Source: JAAYYM01 sp964631375
GTDB lineage: Bacteria; Bacillota; Clostridia; Lachnospirales; Lachnospiraceae
Direction: 5' to 3'
Assembly: GCA_964631375.1 (NCBI GenBank)
Contig: CAZVYQ010000001.1
Coordinates: 62,001-126,000 of the forward strand
DNA length: 64,000 nucleotides
Shown here: piece by piece, positions 45,469 to 54,362 of the stretch
How the letters are laid out: every line of letters begins with the position of its first letter
How positions within the stretch are numbered: position 1 is the stretch's first letter
Notes under the pieces: model-generated
Databases searched by the model: none
Told to the model about the DNA's origin: nothing
Seen by the model: only the letters and a program-made list of their open reading frames with translations
Made by a program: the position numbers and the translations under genes

Positions 45469-46242
45469 TTACGATTGATGCTTCTGCTTCATCCTTTCTG
45501 CAAACAATACAATAAGTACAGTTACAAGCAGCATTAATGAAGCCAATGCATTTATTTCAGGTGTTATCCCTGTTTTCATTTTGGTATAAATTTTAATTGG
45601 AAGCAGATTCACCTTTGGACCGGTCACGAAAATACTGATAACAACATCATCAAATGACATTGCAAAGGCAAGCAGCTCACCAGACCAGATAGCCGGCATG
45701 ATCAACGGTAGTATTATATCAAAAAATGCTCTGATCTGTGAAGCCCCCAAATCCCTGGCGGCCTCCTCCAGACTTTTGTCCATTCCAATCAGTCTCGCAC
45801 TGACAGTGATAAAAATATAAGGAATGCAAAAAGCCGTATGTGCAATTACTAACGTTGTCATTCCGAATGGAAGCCCCATCAGAGAAAACATCGCTAAAAA
45901 CACCATACCTAATATAATCTCCGGAATCATCAGCGGAAGGGTAGATAAATATGTGATCAAGGCATTGAATCGGCACGTGGTTTTACTCATGCCCACCGCT
46001 GCCAGTGTTCCGATGATAATAGACAGGAGTCCGCTGAGACCTGCTAGGATCACACTGTTTTGCAATGCCTCCATGATATCTCTCTGGCGAAACAGTTCGA
46101 CATACCACTTGAGACTGAAACCTCCCCAGACGGTAGAAATCTTTGATTCATTAAATGAATAGAATACTGTAACTATGAGAGGAATATACATCAAAATGAT
46201 AATCACTGCAAGGTATACTACAGGAAATCGCTTCTTTTTCAT
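45469..46242 (-). CDS. potC: Polyamine ABC transporter permease PotC
   Basis: The 257-aa permease has six predicted helices and the EAA loop 'EEAARDLGASQIRAFFDIILP', which contacts the ATPase. Its N-terminus 'LMYIPLIVTVFYSFNESK' is typical of PotC. The start overlaps the potB stop as ATGA. It pairs with PotB to form the membrane channel for polyamine uptake. Confidence 0.93.
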   Translation of the reverse strand: MKKKRFPVVYLAVIIILMYIPLIVTVFYSFNESKISTVWGGFSLKWYVELFRQRDIMEALQNSVILAGLSGLLSIIIGTLAAVGMSKTTCRFNALITYLSTLPLMIPEIILGMVFLAMFSLMGLPFGMTTLVIAHTAFCIPYIFITVSARLIGMDKSLEEAARDLGASQIRAFFDIILPLIMPAIWSGELLAFAMSFDDVVISIFVTGPKVNLLPIKIYTKMKTGITPEINALASLMLLVTVLIVLFAERMKQKHQS

Positions 46243-47090
46243 ACAAGCCCCTCCAATTCTCTGGTGTGAAATAAACGCTTATATAATGCAATCAGCAGAG
46301 TTGTCAGAAGCATCAAAACCACAGACAGAGCAGCAGCAAACGGCAGATTACGTCCCTTTGTGAGCTGTTCCTGAATCAGCGACCCTACAAGAACGATTTT
46401 ATTGCCTCCCAATATATCTGCAATGAAAAAGAGACCCATTGATGGAATAAATGTTAAAATAACACCCGATAGCAATCCTGGCATCGTCAACGGCAGAGTG
46501 ACCGTGAGAAATGCCTTCATTTCTGAAGCCCCCAGATCCCTTGACGCCTCCACCAGATTCCAATCCATTTTATCGACACTGGAATAAACAGACAGGATCA
46601 TAAACGGAATCAATGCGTATACCATACCGACTGTTACGGCAGGATACGAATACAATAACTTCAGCGGATGACTGATGATATGAAGCTTCATTAACACAGT
46701 ATCCAGCAATCCGTTGCTGCGAAATACAATGATCCAGCCATAAAGTCTCATCAAGGAACTGGTCCAGAACGGGATCATCATGAGCAACATCACTCTACGT
46801 TTCCATTTTGCAGACAACTGTGCCATATAGTAACCAAACGGATACCCCAACAAAACGATAACCACCGTAGACAGCAGAGCAAGCTTCAGCGATTCGATAA
46901 AAGTATTCAGATATAGTGGCTCCAAGATCCTTTTGTAATGTTCCAGCGTAAACTCCGGTACAATCCCCCAAACCTGTGCCCTGCCCATAAAGCTCAGAAT
47001 TACCATATAAACAAGAGGAAATACCACGAACAGCAGCGTAAATACATAGATTGGAACCAATGCAAGATAAGCGAATTTATGTTTCTTCAT
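46239..47090 (-). CDS. potB: Polyamine ABC transporter permease PotB
   Basis: The 283-aa six-helix permease carries the EAA motif 'VEASRDLGASEMKAFLTVTL'. 'FFIADILGGNKIVLVGSLIQ' is characteristic of PotB/PotH. It overlaps potA upstream by 14 bases and potC downstream by 4. Order potA-potB-potC-potD is the standard arrangement. Confidence 0.93.
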   Translation of the reverse strand: MKKHKFAYLALVPIYVFTLLFVVFPLVYMVILSFMGRAQVWGIVPEFTLEHYKRILEPLYLNTFIESLKLALLSTVVIVLLGYPFGYYMAQLSAKWKRRVMLLMMIPFWTSSLMRLYGWIIVFRSNGLLDTVLMKLHIISHPLKLLYSYPAVTVGMVYALIPFMILSVYSSVDKMDWNLVEASRDLGASEMKAFLTVTLPLTMPGLLSGVILTFIPSMGLFFIADILGGNKIVLVGSLIQEQLTKGRNLPFAAALSVVLMLLTTLLIALYKRLFHTRELEGLV

Positions 47091-47820
47091 GTTTAATCTG
47101 CCTGCCTTTTTCTATAAATTGCCGAACGAATGGCGTTGCAGGATTCTCATAGATATCCTTAGGCGAACCGATCTGTTCTATCTTGCCCTCATGCATGACA
47201 ACAATCCTGTCTGACAGATACTCGGCCTCCTCCTGATCGTGAGTAATATAAATAAAAGTAATACCCAATTGTTTCTGTAGACGTTTTAACTCAATCTGCA
47301 TCTGTCGGCGTAGCTGCAGATCCAGAGCGCCCAGTGGTTCATCCAACAGCAATATCTTTGGATTGTTAATGACAGCTCGTGCGATCGCCACACGCTGTTT
47401 CTGACCCCCTGACAATTCATCCGGCTTTCTCTTTTCAAAGCCTGTCAACTGTACCAGCTCCAATACCTCTTGGACTCTTTTTTTGATCTCGGGCTTTGCT
47501 TTTCTTTGAAGCTTCAGTCCATAACCAATATTGCCTTCCACATTCATATGCGGAAATAAAGCATAATTCTGAAATACAGTATTCACACTTCGTTCATTTG
47601 GTTCCTTTGCAGTTACATCTTCTCCCTCGATCAACACGCTCCCTGCATCTGTCTCAGTCAAGCCTGCTATGATTCTGATGGTGGTAGTCTTGCCACAGCC
47701 TGATGGGCCTAAAATCGTGATAAACTCTCCTGCATGGGCACGCAGACTGATCCCCTTGAGAACCTGTATGCCGTCAAAACTCTTTTCTATATTTTGAATT
47801 TCCAATATTGCATGTTCCAT
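47077..47820 (-). CDS. potA: Polyamine ABC transporter ATPase PotA, short form
   Basis: The ATPase shows Walker A 'GPSGCGKTTT', Q-loop 'VFQNYALFPHM', signature 'LSGGQKQR' and Walker B 'ILLLDEPLGALD', all typical of PotA. Starting at ATG 47820 (AGAGG 7 bases upstream) it is 247 aa, and it ends soon after 'NPATPFVRQFIEKGRQ'. It therefore lacks the roughly 100-residue C-terminal TOBE regulatory domain of most PotA proteins. The stop is clean and overlaps potB, so it is a natural short form, not a frameshift. The frame is open upstream to 47868, but that start would run into the MFS gene. Confidence 0.92.
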   Translation of the reverse strand: MEHAILEIQNIEKSFDGIQVLKGISLRAHAGEFITILGPSGCGKTTTIRIIAGLTETDAGSVLIEGEDVTAKEPNERSVNTVFQNYALFPHMNVEGNIGYGLKLQRKAKPEIKKRVQEVLELVQLTGFEKRKPDELSGGQKQRVAIARAVINNPKILLLDEPLGALDLQLRRQMQIELKRLQKQLGITFIYITHDQEEAEYLSDRIVVMHEGKIEQIGSPKDIYENPATPFVRQFIEKGRQIKHEET

Positions 47821-47836
47821 CGTCGATCCTCTTTCC

Positions 47837-49066
47837 TTATGCAGCTGTTGTTGTTTTCTGAATTGCAAATACTGCGAAAATCAATCCCAGTGCTGTTGCC
47901 ACACTGCCGATCCTCAACATACTGTCTACTCCGTAGGCATCTAACAGCCAGCCTCCCAGCAGACTTGCCAGAACTCCACCCAATGTAATTGCACCGGTCA
48001 CAAACGCCTGCCCTTTTACAAGATCCTGTTTTGCAATAATCTGGTTGACATAAAAAATTGATGCCGGAATAAACATAGCATATGCAGCAAACTGAAACAG
48101 CTGTGCTGCATCCAACACATATATATTTGATGCAAACATTGTCAATACTGCTTTTAATACAAAAAACACAAATGATCCTTTCAAAATCAGCGAGCATCTC
48201 ACTTTTTGGACCAAATGTGTAAACAACATCATGGCCGGTAATTCAATTGCTGCTGCGAGTCCTATTCCGAACCCCATATCCTTTGTATTGCCCCCTACAT
48301 CATTCGTGATCTGGATAAAATAATTATTAATCATAGAATGAGAGGTAAAGGTAAATGTAATTGCCAATAACAACAGGATAAAACGTTTGTATTTTGATAC
48401 GAATTCGATTATGCCAGAAGCACTCTGTTCGCTTTCCTGTGTCACATTCTCTGTCTGTCCCGCTTCGTTTTCCGTCCTATCGCGGCTGATCTTAAAGGTA
48501 TACACAAAGAAAATCAAAATAATAAAGAAGCAAACCGACACAATCGGTGAAGCCTCAGGTCCGAAACGCTCCACCAATACGCCTACAATATAAGAACAGG
48601 CGGCAAAGGACAGAGAACCAAGCCCTCTTGCAAAGCCAAAATTAATCTTGATCCCTTTGTTAATCGCATACATTCCCAGAGCACTGATCAGCGGCTGCAG
48701 TGAAAACAGAATTGTCAGCTCCAATACCAGCAACACTGCCAGAACAGACAACACATTGGGAATCAAACAGCGTACTGTTGTCAGCATGGCAGCTGCAAGT
48801 GCAAGCAAGGCAATCAAATTCTTCAATGCGATTTTCTTAGTTGTATCTGCAAAAACTGCAATTGCCGGCTGTAAAAAAACAGCAAAAATATTCGCAAATG
48901 CCAATACAAGACCAATCTCACTGTTGTTAAAGTTTCTGGACAGTAAAAAAACCGAGGCAAAACTATAACTACTGCAAAATATCGGCCAATAAGAGCCCTG
49001 TACTGCTGCATATCTTGCTGTATATTTTGCAGCCATGCTGCGTTCTGACGTATCTCTTTTCATCAT
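47837..49066 (-). CDS. Major facilitator superfamily transporter
   Basis: The 409-aa protein has twelve predicted helices with a charged central loop (about residues 193-220, Asp/Glu/Gln-rich). The N-terminal segment 'YWPIFCSSYSFASVFLL' and the overall layout resemble the LacY/NupG-like branch of MFS, but no substrate motif is recognisable. It starts 17 bases after the DUF2974 gene (GGGG-type site before ATG 49066) and ends 16 bases before potA. The context suggests a substrate linked to polyamine or amine metabolism; this is inference only. Confidence 0.82.
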   Translation of the reverse strand: MMKRDTSERSMAAKYTARYAAVQGSYWPIFCSSYSFASVFLLSRNFNNSEIGLVLAFANIFAVFLQPAIAVFADTTKKIALKNLIALLALAAAMLTTVRCLIPNVLSVLAVLLVLELTILFSLQPLISALGMYAINKGIKINFGFARGLGSLSFAACSYIVGVLVERFGPEASPIVSVCFFIILIFFVYTFKISRDRTENEAGQTENVTQESEQSASGIIEFVSKYKRFILLLLAITFTFTSHSMINNYFIQITNDVGGNTKDMGFGIGLAAAIELPAMMLFTHLVQKVRCSLILKGSFVFFVLKAVLTMFASNIYVLDAAQLFQFAAYAMFIPASIFYVNQIIAKQDLVKGQAFVTGAITLGGVLASLLGGWLLDAYGVDSMLRIGSVATALGLIFAVFAIQKTTTAA

Positions 49067-49083
49067 GCTATCCCCTGATTCTC

Positions 49084-50229
49084 CTATTTGCTCCCCGTAA
49101 CCTCACCTCGCAGAAGTTCGGTTACCTTCGGCGGAAGTGATGCCTCATTGATCATGGTTTCTTTCATTTGCTTGAATAACAGTTTTATAATCTGTTTCAT
49201 CATCTTTCTGGATTCCTCATCCATATCCTTAATCGCTGCTATGACAGCATTGGCATTTTTACGTTTGTCAACATTTTTCAGATCCAGTAACGTTTTAATC
49301 TCAGTTGCCTCCACCACACTGTACAACGTCTCCACAAAGCCACGTAACTGATCCTTATTTAGAGAGCATACCCATTCGTTCAGGCTGTCATCCATAACCT
49401 TGGTTCCATGTTTCAGCTGATCGCTTCGCTTAAAATCGCATCCATCAGTCAGCCAGTTAAACGGATTGTGTTGTAATAATCCTATACTTTTACAGTCTAT
49501 CACTTCGTAGGTTTCTTGTTTTTGCAGCAGCATACCGACTACAGAGGAATGTGGCAGCAGCTTGTGAACACGATCATGAATCCTTTCATAGGAACTACTC
49601 TCTAATACCTCCTCACGAAATCCGGGTCCATCATGACTGTAAATACTGATGATTCTATCTTGTAAATAATCTGAACAGTTCATGGAAGCATATACCGCCA
49701 GATTGCCTCCCTTGGAATGACCTCCCACAATAAACTTCCCGGAAAACAGTTCTGCAACACTGTTCAGATATTGAATTGCTTTCTCCTGTGCCGGTACAGG
49801 CGTGATAAACGCCATATTGAAATCTTCCTTCCATCCGACCAGATTCTCATCCGTTCCCCGAAAGGCCACATATACAGGACCCTTCTCCATTCTAAATGTA
49901 GTAGCCGAAAACTGCAGTTCCCATCCTTCGTCCAGTATATTTACGTGAAAAACCGCCTTCATATTCTGAAAACGTCTGCTTTTTAACATAGCCTGAAACA
50001 AGGCGCGATTGTCCTTCGCATATCGCTCATCAGAAAACAGTTTATCAAAATCAGCATGTTCTGCCATTTCTCCTAATGTTACTGCCCGTTTCTTCCCAAT
50101 GCCCGGAACAATTCCATCCATTTTCAAATAAGAAAACTGTGATAGGATCAAGGAATCCACATCACAAAAGTCTCTTTCATCCATGCGGTCATTTCCGTGC
50201 ACTTTCAAGTAATACAGCATGTTTTTCAT
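49084..50229 (-). CDS. DUF2974 (Mbeg1-like) alpha/beta hydrolase-fold protein
   Basis: The 381-aa protein has the lipase-type elbow 'IVGGHSKGGNLAVYAS' with the probable nucleophile Ser (about residue 180), preceded by 'GPVYVAFRGTDENLVGWKED' as in class 3 lipase-like folds, and 'YSHDGPGF' after it. No signal peptide, so cytosolic. ATG 50229 is fixed by GGAGGTGATC, 8 bases upstream. It is first in the operon with an MFS transporter and potA-potD. Family members are widespread in gut Firmicutes. The substrate is unknown; ester hydrolysis is inferred from the motif. Confidence 0.82.
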   Translation of the reverse strand: MKNMLYYLKVHGNDRMDERDFCDVDSLILSQFSYLKMDGIVPGIGKKRAVTLGEMAEHADFDKLFSDERYAKDNRALFQAMLKSRRFQNMKAVFHVNILDEGWELQFSATTFRMEKGPVYVAFRGTDENLVGWKEDFNMAFITPVPAQEKAIQYLNSVAELFSGKFIVGGHSKGGNLAVYASMNCSDYLQDRIISIYSHDGPGFREEVLESSSYERIHDRVHKLLPHSSVVGMLLQKQETYEVIDCKSIGLLQHNPFNWLTDGCDFKRSDQLKHGTKVMDDSLNEWVCSLNKDQLRGFVETLYSVVEATEIKTLLDLKNVDKRKNANAVIAAIKDMDEESRKMMKQIIKLLFKQMKETMINEASLPPKVTELLRGEVTGSK

Positions 50230-50296
50230 AAAGATCACCTCCGCGGCAACAGGAATCACTGATTGGCAATATTAACAAAAGACTCATCTACAATAC

Positions 50297-50325
50297 AGTA
50301 TACTAACCCCCAAAATTTATAGCAA
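50297..50325 (-). promoter_or_regulatory. Promoter of the DUF2974-MFS-potABCD-TPR operon
   Basis: TTGCTA (50320-50325), 17 bases, TATACT (50297-50302) on the minus strand, divergent from the promoter of the ABC ATPase gene. Confidence 0.65.
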
Positions 50326-50344
50326 TAAAAGAATTATAAAATAT

Positions 50345-50373
50345 TTGGAAAAGAGATTGAGATGTGCTATATT
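50345..50373 (+). promoter_or_regulatory. Promoter of the orphan ABC ATPase gene
   Basis: TTGGAA (50345-50350), 17 bases, TATATT (50368-50373) on the plus strand. I see no clear Zur or other metal-regulator palindrome here. Confidence 0.5.
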
Positions 50374-50446
50374 GATATCAGACTTCTGTATTTCTAATTA
50401 AATATAGAAGAAAATGGTATTTTATTTAGCAGATAGGATGAATTGT

Positions 50447-51199
50447 ATGGTCATATTAACATGTGACAGCCTGACAGTAAAATATGAAAATCAGATCATT
50501 ATTTCTGACCTCAGTTTTAAGGTCAACGATGGTGATTATCTTTGTATTGTCGGAGATAACGGTACCGGAAAGACTACACTGCTGAAAACCATACTCGGTT
50601 TAAAGCATGCTCAATCAGGTTCTGTTTCATTTTCATCAGAAATCGGTCGCAATGAAATCGGATATATATCTCAACAAAATGACATCAATCGTGACTTCCC
50701 TGCTTCTGTATATGAGGTAGTTTTATCGGGCTGTCTGAACCGACATGGATTATCCCCTTTCTATTCACATCAAGAGAAACAGCATTCGCTTGAAGTAATG
50801 GACAAGCTGGGGATTCGAGATATGTCGGATCATAGTTTTCAAGAGTTGTCCGGCGGACAACAGAGACGCGTTTTGCTTGCAAGAGCCATGATGGCTTCTT
50901 CTAAATTATTATTTTTGGATGAACCGGTTGCCGCTCTTGATCCGATCGCGACTGCAGATTTTTACAATCTGCTTAATTTACTCAGGACTGACGGATTGAC
51001 CATCATCATGGTCTCTCATGATATCCATAGTGCCATTCATAATGCATCACACATATTACATCTGTCTGCTGATTCCTATTTTTATGGTACAACAGCAGAA
51101 TATGTTACCAGCAGCTTCGGTCAAAAATATCTGAATGAACAGGGCATCTGTCGAGAATGTCACCATCTGTTAAAGGCTTTTCCTACTGTACACGCTTAA
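50447..51199 (+). CDS. Orphan metal-type ABC transporter ATPase (ZnuC/MntB-like)
   Basis: The 250-aa ATPase has Walker A 'GDNGTGKTTL', Q-loop 'YISQQNDINRDFPASV', signature 'ELSGGQQRR' and Walker B 'LLFLDEPVAALD'. The Q-loop followed by 'DFPASVYEVVLSG' is typical of zinc/manganese (ZnuC, AdcC) ATPases. The C-terminal tail is Cys/His-rich (CRECHHLL), as in some metal-linked ATPases. No permease or metal-binding lipoprotein is adjacent: divergent upstream is the DUF2974 operon, and lepB converges downstream with a 17-base overlap. ATG 50447 is preferred over 50414 because AGGA stands 8 bases before it. Confidence 0.8.
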   Translation: MVILTCDSLTVKYENQIIISDLSFKVNDGDYLCIVGDNGTGKTTLLKTILGLKHAQSGSVSFSSEIGRNEIGYISQQNDINRDFPASVYEVVLSGCLNRHGLSPFYSHQEKQHSLEVMDKLGIRDMSDHSFQELSGGQQRRVLLARAMMASSKLLFLDEPVAALDPIATADFYNLLNLLRTDGLTIIMVSHDIHSAIHNASHILHLSADSYFYGTTAEYVTSSFGQKYLNEQGICRECHHLLKAFPTVHA

Positions 51200-51740
51200 T
51201 GCCCGGAAAATATTTTAGAACCGCTTTTCCCACAATCTTGTCTCGGTACACAAACGTATTCATCCAGTATCTGGAGTCAGCCGAATTATTTCGATTGTCA
51301 CCCATCATAAAATATGCGTCCTCCGGTATCTGAACAGGTCCATAGTCTCCTACCGGAATCACATTCAAATAGGGCTCAGCTAAAGGGGTATCACTTCCGT
51401 TGATATAGATTTTTCCGTCCTTCATTTCCAGGGTTTCTCCCGGCATTCCTATAATTCTCTTAATAAACAATTGTTTTTCATCATCCGGAAACTTGAACAT
51501 GACAATGTCTCCACGTTCCGGCTCATTTTTTAGATATGCAAGACGATTTCCAAACACTCTGTCTCCTATCATAATTGTAGTTTCCATGGATGCAGTTGGA
51601 ATCGAAGCATTTACAATGATAAATCTGTTCAATAGTACCGCAAACACAACTGCTATCTCTATGACAATAATCCATTCCATTAATTCGTTTTTCCAGGATG
51701 GCTTTTCTGTTTCTTTCTTCGGATTTGCTTGTTCCTTCAT
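51183..51740 (-). CDS. lepB: Type I signal peptidase
   Basis: The 185-aa protease removes signal peptides at the outer membrane face. One N-terminal membrane helix (about residues 16-36) is followed by the catalytic Ser in 'SIPTASMETT', box C 'RGDIVMF', the catalytic Lys in 'FIKRIIGMPGE' and box E 'GDNRNNSADSR'. The size is that of Gram-positive SipS-like enzymes. The last 17 bases overlap the end of the convergent ATPase gene. Confidence 0.96.
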   Translation of the reverse strand: MKEQANPKKETEKPSWKNELMEWIIVIEIAVVFAVLLNRFIIVNASIPTASMETTIMIGDRVFGNRLAYLKNEPERGDIVMFKFPDDEKQLFIKRIIGMPGETLEMKDGKIYINGSDTPLAEPYLNVIPVGDYGPVQIPEDAYFMMGDNRNNSADSRYWMNTFVYRDKIVGKAVLKYFPGIKRVQ

Positions 51741-51794
51741 GTATGTTACCTTCGTTTTCTATCAGTATATGTAATGTACAGCATAATCTTTTAT

Positions 51795-51823
51795 AGTATA
51801 GTATAAGCAGGTATAAAATGCAA
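51795..51823 (-). promoter_or_regulatory. Promoter of lepB
   Basis: TTGCAT (51818-51823), 17 bases, TATACT (51795-51800) on the minus strand, 55 bases before the start. Confidence 0.65.
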
Positions 51824-51834
51824 ACGTTGTTTGT

Positions 51835-51863
51835 TTGACATCATACTATGATTATAGTACAAT
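51835..51863 (+). promoter_or_regulatory. Promoter of the MBOAT cassette
   Basis: TTGACA (51835-51840), 17 bases, TACAAT (51858-51863) on the plus strand, divergent from the lepB promoter 12 bases away. Confidence 0.75.
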
Positions 51864-51899
51864 GACGAAAGCGTAAAATAACCTGTATGGAGGTAAAAT

Positions 51900-53357
51900 A
51901 TGCTCTTTAATTCCATACCTTTTCTGATATTTTTTCCGCTTGTCGTGCTGCTGTATTTTCTGATTCCGCATCGTTTCAGAACAATATGGCTTCTTTTGGT
52001 AAGCTACTATTATTATATGTATCTGAATCCCAGGTACGCACTGTTTTTGATTGCATCCACACTGATCACTTATTTGGGTGGACGTTTGATTGCTTCCACT
52101 GAAGCCACCAGTAAAAAGAAGCTGTTTGTAGCACTCAGTGTCCTACTCAATCTCTTTTTCCTGATCTTTTTTAAATATGCGAATTTTCTAACGGATACAT
52201 TCAGCGGACTGCTTGGATTATTGGGGGTATCATGTGAGCCAGTTCACTTCAATCTGATCCTTCCTGTTGGTATTTCCTTCTATACCTTTCAATCTCTGTC
52301 TTATATCATTGACAGTTACCGTGGAGAAGTGAAAACAGAAAAAAACATTTTCAAATATGCTCTCTTTGTTTCCTTTTTCCCTAACATTCTGGCCGGTCCG
52401 ATTGAGCGAAGTAAAAATCTGCTGCATCAGTTTGATGAACAACACAAATTTGATTATGCAAGAGTCAGAGATGGTCTGATACTCATGCTTTGGGGCTATT
52501 TTCAAAAGGTTGTCATAGAAGCAAGATTATCCATATTGACTGATACGGTCTATGGTAATTTCAGAGAGTATTCTGGCATAACACTTGTTATCGGAATTTT
52601 CTTCTATGGCTTTAAAATCTACTGTGATTTTGCCAGTTATTCTAACATTGCCATTGGTGCGGCAAAGGTTATGGGCTTTACTCTGATGACTAACTTTAAG
52701 CAGCCATTTTTCTCACAGAATGTCAAAGAGTTCTGGCGTAGATGGCACATTTCACTGAACACCTGGTTTGTGGATTATCTATACATCCCAATGGGAGGAA
52801 GCCGTGTTCCGAAATGGCGTAAATACTTTAATACCATGGTAGTTTTTCTCGCAAGTGGTATGTGGCATGGTGCCAGCTTGAACTATATTATGTGGGGAGC
52901 TGTAAACGGCATCTTCCAAATTGCAGGTGACCTGTTAAAGCCCGTGCGTATAAAATGCTGTGCCATGATACATTATGATTTTAAAAATCGCATCGGAAAG
53001 GCTATCCGGATTGGCTTTACCTTTATCCTGTTCCATATTTCCCTTGTATTTTTTGTATCCGGCTCTGTGTCGGATGCATTAGAAATCTTTTCACGAATGT
53101 TTACAGCCTTCAGTCTGCGACCACTATATGATGGAACTCTATATCGTCTCGGATTGGGTGTATTGAATTTCTATATTCTGCTGTTTTCGCTAATAATATT
53201 ACTGATCGTGGATCTGGTGCAGGAGAAAAAAGAGGCATTTGTTTATCTTGCCGCAAAGCCTCTGCTTATCCGTTGGACATTTTACTATCTACTCATCGGA
53301 ATGATACTGCTTTCCTGCAACCTCTCCACACAGGAGTTTTTGTATATGACATTTTAG
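51900..53357 (+). CDS. MBOAT-family O-acyltransferase (AlgI/DltB-like)
   Basis: The 485-aa polytopic protein has about ten to twelve helices. The conserved 'KEFWRRWHISLNTWFVDYLY' and the catalytic-type His in 'LASGMWHGASLNYIMWG' (about residue 324) identify the membrane-bound O-acyltransferase family that moves acyl groups across the membrane (AlgI, PatA, DltB). GGAGG precedes ATG 51900. No dltA/dltC is present, so teichoic-acid D-alanylation is unlikely; O-acetylation of a surface polysaccharide is the better guess. First gene of a three-gene cassette. Confidence 0.92.
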   Translation: MLFNSIPFLIFFPLVVLLYFLIPHRFRTIWLLLVSYYYYMYLNPRYALFLIASTLITYLGGRLIASTEATSKKKLFVALSVLLNLFFLIFFKYANFLTDTFSGLLGLLGVSCEPVHFNLILPVGISFYTFQSLSYIIDSYRGEVKTEKNIFKYALFVSFFPNILAGPIERSKNLLHQFDEQHKFDYARVRDGLILMLWGYFQKVVIEARLSILTDTVYGNFREYSGITLVIGIFFYGFKIYCDFASYSNIAIGAAKVMGFTLMTNFKQPFFSQNVKEFWRRWHISLNTWFVDYLYIPMGGSRVPKWRKYFNTMVVFLASGMWHGASLNYIMWGAVNGIFQIAGDLLKPVRIKCCAMIHYDFKNRIGKAIRIGFTFILFHISLVFFVSGSVSDALEIFSRMFTAFSLRPLYDGTLYRLGLGVLNFYILLFSLIILLIVDLVQEKKEAFVYLAAKPLLIRWTFYYLLIGMILLSCNLSTQEFLYMTF

Positions 53358-53367
53358 AGGTAGTTGA

Positions 53368-54342
53368 ATGAAAAGAACATTGACCCGTTTTTTTGCAAAA
53401 TGCATACTGGCTGTTATTCCACTGATCGTGCTGTGTCTCTTCACTGCATTATTTCCGCTTGGCTATATGGATGAGGAATATCCCTCTTGGAAATATCAAA
53501 AGGACATGTCTGTTTCGGGTCCATCCTATGACACAATCATCCTTGGAGATTCAACAGCAAAAGCGGGATTGATTCCAGCCGGACTTTCTGATCATGTCAT
53601 CAATCTGGCAATCGGTGGTGCTACTCCGATTGAGATGTACTATACTTTAGAACGTTATCTGGAACATCATGATGCACCACAACATATCCTGATCATGTTC
53701 ACCCCATATCATTACTCTTTTCTGGATAACTTCTGGCAAAGAACCATGTATTTTAACTATTTAAAACCCAGTGAAGCATTCACGGTTCTAAAAAATGCAT
53801 ACTCTTTTTCTGAAGAGGCTATTATTACCGATAACTGGCTGCTGGATGCTGTCAGTTATCGTCTGAGACTGCCCAATCAGTATCTGCCTGCAATGTATAA
53901 CAGTGGTTTCATCGGACGCAAAAGCAGTAATGAAGCGATCTATCAGGAAATTGCTGACAGACGTGGTCAGTATTACTTTGGGATTGCAGACGGATGTTCA
54001 GACCATAATTATGAATCTAATTATACTGCACTGAATCTATCTCCCAGTGTTGATCTATATATGCACAAGCTGCTGGACCTGTGTATACAAAACGAAATTG
54101 ATGTGGTTTTGGAACAGGCTCCTATGAATACTTCTTCATATGTTCTGTTGGATCAGACCTATATTGATGAATATACTGCATATATGGAACATCTGACATC
54201 AGAATATCCGGATGTTAAGGTTGATACTGTCATTGCCCACTATGAAGATGCATATTTCGGAGATGCATCCCACCTAAACGAAAAAGGAGCAGTTCGCTTT
54301 ACAGATGAGATCAAACAGGAGTATCCCACACTGTTTCGATAA
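53368..54342 (+). CDS. Membrane-anchored SGNH-type partner of MBOAT (DltD/AlgX-like)
   Basis: The 324-aa protein has one N-terminal anchor helix (about residues 10-30), then an extracytoplasmic domain. The GDS block reads 'DTIILGDSTAKAGL', with Ser as the probable nucleophile, and the C-terminal Asp/His block reads 'GDASHLNEKGAVRF'. Both are typical of SGNH esterase/acyltransferases paired with MBOAT proteins. It starts 10 bases after the MBOAT gene and 20 bases before the acyltransferase-3 gene, so it would accept the acyl group outside and place it on the polymer. Confidence 0.85.
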   Translation: MKRTLTRFFAKCILAVIPLIVLCLFTALFPLGYMDEEYPSWKYQKDMSVSGPSYDTIILGDSTAKAGLIPAGLSDHVINLAIGGATPIEMYYTLERYLEHHDAPQHILIMFTPYHYSFLDNFWQRTMYFNYLKPSEAFTVLKNAYSFSEEAIITDNWLLDAVSYRLRLPNQYLPAMYNSGFIGRKSSNEAIYQEIADRRGQYYFGIADGCSDHNYESNYTALNLSPSVDLYMHKLLDLCIQNEIDVVLEQAPMNTSSYVLLDQTYIDEYTAYMEHLTSEYPDVKVDTVIAHYEDAYFGDASHLNEKGAVRFTDEIKQEYPTLFR

Positions 54343-54362
54343 ATTAGGGAGGAAACACTGCC

